Source of the DNA: a virus
Strand: one strand, 5' to 3'
Length of the DNA stretch: 25,339 bases
Virus record (IMG/VR): IMGVR_UViG_3300036985_002253
Location: 1-25,339 of that record
Shown: positions 4,405-9,823 of the stretch, piece after piece
Layout: each line of letters starts with the position of its first letter
Position numbering within the stretch: the stretch's first letter is position 1
Translations under genes and position numbers: made by a program
The notes under the pieces: model-generated
Seen by the model: the letters and a program-made list of their open reading frames with translations, nothing else
What the model was told of the DNA's origin: nothing
The model's database searches: none

Positions 4405-4436
4405 GATTAAGAATAAATACTAATTTACTAAAGGAT
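4405..4436 (-). promoter_or_regulatory. Promoter-like box before the 68-aa gene
   Basis: Minus-strand ATCCTTTAGTAAATTAGTAT followed by TTATTCTTAATC, 16 bp before the ATG at 4388. It is the first box of the leftward block and would be the outermost promoter. Confidence 0.5.
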
Positions 4437-4655
4437 TAATACTCTAGTTACTTTCTTATCTAGAAGATTAAGCATTCTTTTATTATGCTGAATTCTAATG
4501 GCGTCATGTCATTTTATGGGGTGACCCCCCTTACTAAGTTGATGGGGGAGTTGTTGATTAGATGGCACCAACATCCTCTAATATCAAAAAAAATTTTTTT
4601 ATATAAAAAAAATAATTAAATTTGCTAAGTTTAAACATTTAAAGTATATTATATT
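4437..4655. promoter_or_regulatory. Divergent intergenic region between the two gene blocks
   Basis: Leftward genes start at 4388 and rightward genes at 4656, so promoters for both directions must lie here. Visible items are a C6/G5 hairpin (4525-4530 with 4544-4548), an A8T7 tract at 4586-4600 followed by further A-tracts (probable bent DNA), and TTTAAAGTATATTATATT directly before the ATG at 4656. The last resembles AGTATATT-type stretches before later genes. No ORF or tRNA is seen. Confidence 0.45.
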
Positions 4656-4892
4656 ATGAACCAGCAACAAATTGAAACTCTTCAGACAGACACGGGAGAA
4701 ACTCTCTTTTCCCATTATAGAACAACAAAGAAAGCTGACGGCACTTCTGTAGTTGTACCAGTGATAGATGTAAGGGATGGTATATCTTACAGAATTATGG
4801 CTTATCAAATGACCAAGGCTAACAATCATAGTAAGTATATTCAATATGGTGAATATCATAGACCATCTCGTAAACCTCAAACTATTATATAA
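4656..4892 (+). CDS. Hypothetical 78-aa protein, first gene of the rightward block
   Basis: No recognised domain. The Q-rich start (MNQQQIETLQ) is followed by a polar region and a basic C-terminus (RPSRKPQTII). The gene opens the rightward transcription unit, right after the AT-rich divergent region. Its TAA overlaps the next ATG by one base (TAATG), indicating translational coupling. The opposite-strand ORF over 4599-4901 lacks a leader box and is considered a shadow. Confidence 0.6.
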   Translation: MNQQQIETLQTDTGETLFSHYRTTKKADGTSVVVPVIDVRDGISYRIMAYQMTKANNHSKYIQYGEYHRPSRKPQTII

Positions 4893-5197
4893 TGATGACA
4901 CATAAGTGTAAAATACAATGTCTATCTGTAGATCAGAAGTTATCTGAACTTACAGGACAAGAAGACCCAGGCAAATGGATGGATTTTATATTTGATATGG
5001 AAATTGTAGATGCAGCTAAACTTACATCAGATGACCCTACAAGAATTACATACGGATGCACCACCATATTTTGCAGTAGTGGAGAAACTTTTATATTAGA
5101 TACACCCTTTGAAATATTCAGTGAAAAGTTTCAAGAGTATAACCATTGGGTGGATGATAATGAAACTACCTCTGGAGAAGGGGATATAAATTTGTAA
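4892..5197 (+). CDS. Hypothetical 101-aa protein
   Basis: Acidic protein of unknown function. There are two possible starts (ATGATG); the first overlaps the upstream stop. A segment TTIFCSSGETFILDTPFEIF looks like a beta hairpin similar to small phage proteins that carry a strand-turn-strand before a conserved E-I/F. This is a weak resemblance only. It ends in an acidic tail (DDNETTSGEGDINL). Confidence 0.6.
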   Translation: MMTHKCKIQCLSVDQKLSELTGQEDPGKWMDFIFDMEIVDAAKLTSDDPTRITYGCTTIFCSSGETFILDTPFEIFSEKFQEYNHWVDDNETTSGEGDINL

Positions 5198-5216
5198 TCA
5201 ATTAAATTAAAATAAA

Positions 5217-5519
5217 ATGGCAGATCAAACAACAGCTCCATCTAAAGCAGAAGTAATTGCTTTCTTACAGGAGCAGATTGAGGTAAAGAAAGTACAATTA
5301 GAACTTCAAACTCTTAATGCAGATTTAGCTGATGCTAAAGCAAGAGAAGTTAGAGCACTTGGACTTATTGGACAAATGACAGCTCCTAAACAAGAAGACA
5401 CTGTTCAACACAAAGTAACTCAGGAAGATATTGACAACAACCCCGAAATGGTTGAAGCTGGTATTAAAGTGGGAGATGAAATCCTAGTTCCTAAAAACAG
5501 TTTTCCTGAACAAAAATAA
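5217..5519 (+). CDS. Coiled-coil protein (100 aa)
   Basis: Residues about 9-55 form a heptad-like helix rich in Leu, Glu, Ala and Lys (AFLQEQIEVKKVQLELQTL). A short C-terminal segment follows (VTQEDIDNNPEMVEAGIKVG DEILVP). It starts after an AAATTAAAATAAA leader and is followed 5 bp later by the GNAT gene. An oligomeric scaffold or structural role is possible, but no homologous family is recognised. Confidence 0.6.
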   Translation: MADQTTAPSKAEVIAFLQEQIEVKKVQLELQTLNADLADAKAREVRALGLIGQMTAPKQEDTVQHKVTQEDIDNNPEMVEAGIKVGDEILVPKNSFPEQK

Positions 5520-5524
5520 TTAGA

Positions 5525-5959
5525 ATGTCCCCCATCTATAAACTAAAAGATTACAAGGAAACATTTATATTTGAAAAGGAGCATCCTAAAGAACTTCGAT
5601 GGGATGACAAATATAAATTATATATGCTTCTTGAAGATAAACGCTTACAGGGCATATGGCTTAGAGATAATAAAACAGAACTAGTAGCAGAGATGCTTCT
5701 ATCGTGGCAGTCAACCAACGTGTTACATATAGAAAGCTTCACTGTATTACCAAGTCATCAGGGTAAAGGGCTAGGTCATGATCTTGTAAAACTTGCTATA
5801 GAATGGGGGACTAATTCTGGTTATGAATTTCTAACAGGAGAAGCTCGTCAAGGAGCTAGTTGGAAAATCTTTGAAAACTTTGGAGCTAGTCCAATCTTTT
5901 TATATAAGAATTGGAATGGTACAAAAGAAGATTACATGAGTTTTAAATTAGAATTATAA
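5525..5959 (+). CDS. GNAT-family N-acetyltransferase (144 aa)
   Basis: The GNAT acetyl-CoA binding signature is clear. Strand LHIESFTVLP is followed by SHQGKGLGHDLVKLAIEWG (the Q/R-x-x-G-x-G/A pyrophosphate loop and helix alpha3, about residues 78-98), and later by the NFGASPIFLYKN strand region. The length is typical for the family. It transfers an acetyl group from acetyl-CoA to an amine whose identity cannot be told from sequence. Phage GNATs can modify host proteins or phage components. It lies in the accessory part of the late operon, touching the next gene (TAATG overlap). Confidence 0.8.
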   Translation: MSPIYKLKDYKETFIFEKEHPKELRWDDKYKLYMLLEDKRLQGIWLRDNKTELVAEMLLSWQSTNVLHIESFTVLPSHQGKGLGHDLVKLAIEWGTNSGYEFLTGEARQGASWKIFENFGASPIFLYKNWNGTKEDYMSFKLEL

Positions 5960-6330
5960 TGGCAATAGTAAATAAAGTAGACAAACGAGTTAGGTTAGAT
6001 AAGTGGGGAGTTGTAAAATATCAACTTCTCACTCATTGTTATATTAATAACATTACAGTGAGTGATGCAGATTTAAATTGCCTCACCTATCTCTGTATAG
6101 AAGGAGATCAAGAGTTGACAACATTTTGTAATAAAGCTCATGAAAAAAGTATATTTTCTTCAATACAATCTGTAAGAAATAGTTTAACAAAAACAGAAAA
6201 GAAAGGACTAATAAAAAAAGAAGGAAAGAATAAGAAAAAAATATTCATCAATCCTACACTTAATATATTTTCTAAAGGAAATGTATTATTAGATTTTAAA
6301 TTTATAAGTATTGAGACCACGGAAAGCTAA
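5959..6330 (+). CDS. Winged-helix-like DNA-binding candidate (123 aa)
   Basis: The order of segments fits a small winged helix. There is a helical N-terminus (KWGVVKYQLLTHCYI), a possible recognition region (SSIQSVRNSLTKTEKKGLI) and a Lys-rich wing (KKEGKNKKKIFINPTL), which resembles MarR/replication-initiator-type folds with the recurring NSLxKLxKKGLI pattern. It is strongly basic. Directly downstream, overlapping by 20 bp, is the HU-like gene, so both may act on phage DNA or transcription. Family assignment is inferred from pattern only. Confidence 0.5.
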   Translation: MAIVNKVDKRVRLDKWGVVKYQLLTHCYINNITVSDADLNCLTYLCIEGDQELTTFCNKAHEKSIFSSIQSVRNSLTKTEKKGLIKKEGKNKKKIFINPTLNIFSKGNVLLDFKFISIETTES

Positions 6331-6715
6331 AGATCTTATTCCACAAGTGGCATCTCATCTATCATTTTCAGAACAATTGATAGAAGATGTTATCACTTAC
6401 TATTGGGAGAATATACGTAAAGCACTATCAAGTTTAAAACATACCAGAATCCATGTTACAAATCTTGGAGATTTTACAGCAAAGCATTGGAAGATAGATG
6501 ATAAGATTGAGATGTTAGAACGATGGGAAGAAAATAATAAACAAAAAGGAATGCAACAAATCACTGCAAGATTTAAAACTGCTGAATCTCTATTTGATTT
6601 GAAGAATTTGAAAGTTATGATGGAACAAGAAAAACAAAGAAAAGATTTTATTAAACTACATAAAATTAATAGCAATGAATCTGAAAGCAAACATAATAAA
6701 AATATGGAAAAGTAA
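6311..6715 (+). CDS. HU/IHF-like DNA-binding protein, TTG start (134 aa)
   Basis: The N-terminal ~75 residues follow the HU/IHF fold: helices LIPQVASHLSFSEQLIEDVI and YYWENIRKALSSL, then the beta segment RIHVTNLGDFTAKHW, which corresponds to the HU motif v.l.gfGtF. The C-terminal ~55 residues are a charged extension not found in HU. No ATG is available before residue 68, so translation most likely starts at the TTG at 6311 inside the end of the upstream gene. It probably bends or compacts phage DNA. HU/IHF-like genes are common in Bacteroidota phages. Confidence 0.7.
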   Translation: MRPRKAKDLIPQVASHLSFSEQLIEDVITYYWENIRKALSSLKHTRIHVTNLGDFTAKHWKIDDKIEMLERWEENNKQKGMQQITARFKTAESLFDLKNLKVMMEQEKQRKDFIKLHKINSNESESKHNKNMEK

Positions 6716-7004
6716 AGGACAGATAATTGAGGGCATCACTAATAGTATATTTAAAAAAGATGATGTAGAAGAGATTGCACAACAGAGAATGCAGATATGT
6801 GAGAAATGTGCACTTTACGATGTGCAAGGAGTTGGATGTATGGTACCAGGAACCAATCCTTGTTGTAATGAAAAGCTGGGAGGATGTGGATGCAGTCTTG
6901 AATTTAAAACAAGAGCTCTTAGTTCAGAGTGTCCTACAGGTAAGTGGATGGCAGAACTAACAGAAGAAGAGGAAACTAAATTAAATGAAAAATTAGGATT
7001 ATGA
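6675..7004 (+). CDS. Cys-rich metal-binding-type protein (109 aa)
   Basis: Eight cysteines at residues 42, 45, 55, 63, 64, 71, 73 and 86 form C-x2-C, C, CC, C-G-C and C groups, consistent with one or two zinc sites. The sequence QRMQICEKC...GGCGCSLEFKTR...ECPTGKW is typical of a small Cys-rich family often met in Bacteroidota phages; I cannot name it with certainty (possibly the DUF6171 type). The N-terminus is helical and basic. It overlaps the HU-like gene by 41 bp and the nuclease gene by 4 bp (ATGA). Confidence 0.65.
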   Translation: MNLKANIIKIWKSKGQIIEGITNSIFKKDDVEEIAQQRMQICEKCALYDVQGVGCMVPGTNPCCNEKLGGCGCSLEFKTRALSSECPTGKWMAELTEEEETKLNEKLGL

Positions 7005-7828
7005 GTATATTAAAATTTACAGCAGAAGATCATAAATACCGTAGTGAAGATGATATGGATTGGTTAAGTGTCACTAGCTTTATTGGAAACTTTAAACAAC
7101 CATTTGATGCAGATAAGATAGCTACTAAATGTGCTAAAGCAAAGAAGAGTAAGTGGTATGGAATGACACCTACAGAAATTAAACAAGCTTGGAAATCAGA
7201 AGCTAATAGAGCCACCACTCTTGGTACATGGTATCATAACCAACGTGAAAAAGATATTTGTGAGATAAATAATATGGAAAGACATGGTAAGACAATACCA
7301 ATTTTCAAACCACAAGAAGTTAATGGAATAAAATATTCTCCAAATCAAAAACTTGAAGAAGGTGTCTATCCAGAACACATGGTGTATTTAAAAAGTGCAG
7401 GAGTGTGTGGTCAATCAGATCTTGTAGAAGTGATAGATGGCAAAGTACATATAACCGATTATAAAACTAATAAAGAAATTAAAGTTGAAGGATTTACAAA
7501 CTGGGAAGGAGTTACACAAAAAATGTCAAAACCTGTGGGTCATTTGGATGATTGTCATCTTAATCATTATGCTCTCCAGCTTAGTATGTATTTGTATATT
7601 ATTCTTAAACATAATCCAAAACTTACTCCTGGCATTCTCACAATCCATCACATATTATTTGAAGAAGCAGGAAGAGATCAATTTGATAATCCTATTTCTG
7701 CTATTGACTCTCATGGTAATCCTATTGTAACAGATATTATTCAATACGATTTACCCTATCTAAAAAAAGAAGTTATTAATTTAATACATTGGTTAGAAGA
7801 TAATAAAAAAACTTTAAAACCTCATTAA
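7001..7828 (+). CDS. RecB/Cas4-type PD-(D/E)XK nuclease (275 aa)
   Basis: All motifs of the RecB-like exonuclease branch are present in order: G75-TWY-H79-NQR-E83, then GVCGQSD140-LV, then ITD153-Y-K155-TN (the D-x-K catalytic pair), and Q193-LSM-Y197. There are no Cys residues in the arrangement of the Cas4/AddB iron-sulphur cluster. It would cut or trim DNA ends. In phages such enzymes act in recombination, genome processing or host DNA degradation. It sits in the operon just ahead of the terminase region, overlapping the previous gene by ATGA. Confidence 0.85.
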   Translation: MSILKFTAEDHKYRSEDDMDWLSVTSFIGNFKQPFDADKIATKCAKAKKSKWYGMTPTEIKQAWKSEANRATTLGTWYHNQREKDICEINNMERHGKTIPIFKPQEVNGIKYSPNQKLEEGVYPEHMVYLKSAGVCGQSDLVEVIDGKVHITDYKTNKEIKVEGFTNWEGVTQKMSKPVGHLDDCHLNHYALQLSMYLYIILKHNPKLTPGILTIHHILFEEAGRDQFDNPISAIDSHGNPIVTDIIQYDLPYLKKEVINLIHWLEDNKKTLKPH

Positions 7829-7829
7829 T

Positions 7830-8069
7830 ATGGAAAATAAAGAAGAAGAAGTAATACTTACATTATCAGAATTATTAGATCAATACGAATCTGGAGAATT
7901 AATTCCTGAAAATAATGCTAGAAAAGTATATTTAAGTGAAGAACAAAAAGCTTATAAAAGAATAGCATGGATTCATGATCATGAGTTAAGAGGTCAAGCT
8001 CTTCTTAGAAGAATGGGAACAGCTGCAGGAAGAGATTTATTAAGACAACCCCCCTCAAACAATTTATAA
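7830..8069 (+). CDS. Hypothetical 79-aa protein
   Basis: A short, charged, mainly helical protein (EEEVILTLSELLDQYESGEL... KAYKRIAWIHDHELRGQALLRRMG). Its length and position upstream of terminase would fit a small DNA-packaging accessory, but there is no helix-turn-helix signature. It overlaps the next start by one base. Confidence 0.6.
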   Translation: MENKEEEVILTLSELLDQYESGELIPENNARKVYLSEEQKAYKRIAWIHDHELRGQALLRRMGTAAGRDLLRQPPSNNL

Positions 8070-8584
8070 TGGTAAGACTATTTGATGTACAAAGTGGTAA
8101 AGTGATTCCTAGTGAACATTGTTATACACTAAAATTTCTTAAAGATATAATGGATGAATATCCTGAAGAGTATTTACAGATATATACATATCTATTTTAT
8201 ATGACTTGTCCTAATCCAGATTTTAATCCTTTCTTTGATGCACCAGAAGAAGATAAAGAAGCAATAATATTACGTGAATTAAAAGTGGATTTTTCACTTG
8301 ATGATGAATTAATAATTAGTGCATTAGCTAAATGTAAAAAGTTATATGAAACTCCTACATACAGAGCTTATCAGGGTATTAAAATATTCTTAGATAACAT
8401 GGCTATGAGTATGGCAACAGAAACTCTCACCTTTGGTAGAGATGGATCTAGTCCTGCTCTTCTTAGAATGGCAGAGAAGTATGATGCTGTTAGACAATCA
8501 TTTAAAGGAGTGTATAAAGATTTAATGGAAGAACAACAGTCGTCTGTAAGAGGGGGACAAAATTTGGCATATGACGATGTTTAA
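8069..8584 (+). CDS. Hypothetical 171-aa protein, possible small terminase (weak)
   Basis: Helical protein of unknown family. The C-terminal half (FLDNMAMSMATETLTFGRDG... RQSFKGVYKDLMEEQQSS) looks like an amphipathic oligomerisation region. It is separated from the large terminase only by the homing endonuclease, the Acb2-like gene and an 84-aa gene, the usual neighbourhood of TerS. That is positional inference only. Its last codons (QNLAYDDV) are repeated at the end of the downstream endonuclease gene (QNLAYDQ), indicating that the endonuclease inserted at this gene's 3' end. Confidence 0.6.
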   Translation: MVRLFDVQSGKVIPSEHCYTLKFLKDIMDEYPEEYLQIYTYLFYMTCPNPDFNPFFDAPEEDKEAIILRELKVDFSLDDELIISALAKCKKLYETPTYRAYQGIKIFLDNMAMSMATETLTFGRDGSSPALLRMAEKYDAVRQSFKGVYKDLMEEQQSSVRGGQNLAYDDV

Positions 8585-9287
8585 TTATGAATTATAAAAA
8601 ATTATATGATCAACTTGTAAGTTCTCGTAAACTTTTAAATCGTAAAAAAGGATTGGAATTTTATTATGAAGCTCACCATATAATACCTGTATGTTTTGGT
8701 GGAATAGGTGATCGTAGAAATATTAAACATGATAATATAGTTTTATTAACTCCTAAAGAACATTATATAGCTCATTTATTATTAGTATCAATTTATCCAA
8801 AATCATCTTGTATGATTAAAGCTCTTTGGAGTATGTGTAATACAGGAAATAATAGATACATCACATCTGCAAAATCTTTTGGTAGAATTAGAAATGAATA
8901 TATAAAAAATGTAAAAGGAATGAATGGAACTTTTTATGGAAAAAAACATACTGTTGAAAGTTTAATTAAAATATCTGAGGCTTCTAAAAATAGAAAAGCT
9001 AATCTTGGTAATAAACATACAGAACAAACAAAAAATAAAATATCAAAAGCTAGAAAAGGTAAAATATTTATTACAGAAGAAACAAAGAAAAAGATTAGCA
9101 AACGTATAAGTGGAGGTAATCATTATAATGCAATTCCAATAATGTGTGAAAAAACAGGACAAATATTTGGATCAGGTAAAGAACTATCAAATTTTTTAAA
9201 TATTCCTGCTAGTTCTATAAGAAGATGGTTAAATGGAACAACAACTGCTCCAAAATGGTTTAATTATAAAAGACAAAATTTGGCATA
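8556..9287 (+). repeat. 16-bp direct repeat flanking the homing endonuclease
   Basis: GACAAAATTTGGCATA occurs at 8556-8571, the end of the 171-aa gene, and at 9272-9287, the end of the endonuclease gene, in the same reading frame (QNLAYD). The interval between them is the endonuclease insertion. It is most simply read as a displaced copy of the original 3' end of the invaded gene. Confidence 0.75.
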
Positions 9288-9297
9288 CGATCAATAA
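8587..9297 (+). CDS. HNH homing endonuclease with NUMOD3 repeats (236 aa)
   Basis: An HNH nuclease core occupies about residues 25-66: EAHHIIPVCFGG (catalytic H30-H31), D49-NIVLLTPKEHYIAHLLL (metal-binding H). Three NUMOD3-type DNA-binding repeats follow at about 115-185 (YGKKHTVESLIKIS, GNKHTEQTKNKISKARKGK, ITEETKKKIS). The C-terminal NUMOD1/helix-turn-helix-like domain is CEKTGQIFGSGKELSNFLNI...IRRWLNG. It makes a site-specific break in endonuclease-free alleles, so that repair copies the gene in. The A-rich base composition is higher than in its neighbours. The C-terminus QNLAYDQ duplicates the end of the upstream gene. Confidence 0.9.
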   Translation: MNYKKLYDQLVSSRKLLNRKKGLEFYYEAHHIIPVCFGGIGDRRNIKHDNIVLLTPKEHYIAHLLLVSIYPKSSCMIKALWSMCNTGNNRYITSAKSFGRIRNEYIKNVKGMNGTFYGKKHTVESLIKISEASKNRKANLGNKHTEQTKNKISKARKGKIFITEETKKKISKRISGGNHYNAIPIMCEKTGQIFGSGKELSNFLNIPASSIRRWLNGTTTAPKWFNYKRQNLAYDQ

Positions 9298-9314
9298 TAA
9301 TTTAAATATTAAAT

Positions 9315-9560
9315 ATGGAATCAAGACAAATGACACTTGGAGAAAAATTAGTAGGACTAACATTTAATCCTTCTGGAGATCCTAAAGTACAAAGAGCAAA
9401 AGAATTATGTGCTGAGTTAGCTGACTTATTACATGATTATTGGTATGAACAGGATGCTTATACAGATGGAGCTCATTTAAGAAACCAACTATATGATCAT
9501 GCAATGGGAGAAATTCTTAATGCTCAAATGAATGTAGTTAAGGTATTAACATTTAAATAA
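9315..9560 (+). CDS. Acb2/Tad1-like cyclic-nucleotide sponge candidate (81 aa)
   Basis: The pattern matches the small helical-hairpin family annotated as Acb2/Tad1 in phages: GEKLVGLTFNPSGDPKVQRAKELCAELADLLHDY, a short linker, then a second helix ending in EILNAQMNVVKVLTFK. The signature parts are G-x3-VG-x-x-FNPSGDP near the N-terminus and AQM-x-x-VK-x-LT-x-K at the C-terminus. Family members form small oligomers that bind and sequester the cyclic nucleotide signals of CBASS (Acb2) or Thoeris (Tad1). Which signal, if any, is bound here is unknown. The gene sits between the homing endonuclease and terminase. Confidence 0.7.
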   Translation: MESRQMTLGEKLVGLTFNPSGDPKVQRAKELCAELADLLHDYWYEQDAYTDGAHLRNQLYDHAMGEILNAQMNVVKVLTFK

Positions 9561-9568
9561 TTAAAATT

Positions 9569-9823
9569 ATGAACACAGAAGCCTATCAAGATTTAGAAAC
9601 AGCTTATAAAACAAACATGAACTATTTAGAAGACTGGGTATTTCATTATAACATTCATATAGATAAATGGGCAGCTATTCCTAGAGATAATTATCATGAT
9701 TATTGGAATGATTTTTCCAATCCTAATATTATACGTAGTACAAGGATAGAAACACTTTTAGAATTATTATATAAAACTAAAGGAGATGCTTCTCTTATAG
9801 ATGAATTATTAGTCAAATGTTAA
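9569..9823 (+). CDS. Hypothetical 84-aa protein
   Basis: Rich in aromatic residues (Tyr, Trp, His: NYLEDWVFHYNIHIDKWAAI) and acidic, with no known domain. Its stop overlaps the terminase start (the ATG at 9817 lies before the TAA at 9821-9823), so translation is probably coupled to terminase. It may be a packaging accessory factor, judged only by position. Confidence 0.6.
   Translation: MNTEAYQDLETAYKTNMNYLEDWVFHYNIHIDKWAAIPRDNYHDYWNDFSNPNIIRSTRIETLLELLYKTKGDASLIDELLVKC

Noticed and set aside
4497-4580. Possible tRNA ending in GGCACCA in the divergent region
   Set aside because: No acceptor partner for the 3' GATGGC, no T-loop GGTTCRA and no anticodon arm in the right place. The segment is simply a C6/G5 hairpin near A-tracts.
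4599-4901. Minus-strand 100-aa ORF across the divergent region
   Set aside because: It covers the rightward 78-aa gene, lacks the leftward promoter box and leader, and has a composition typical of an antisense frame.
8587-9297. Group I intron around the endonuclease gene
   Set aside because: The upstream gene is complete with its own stop and there is no room for intron core helices (P3-P7) between stop and endonuclease start. A free-standing endonuclease insertion explains the repeat better.
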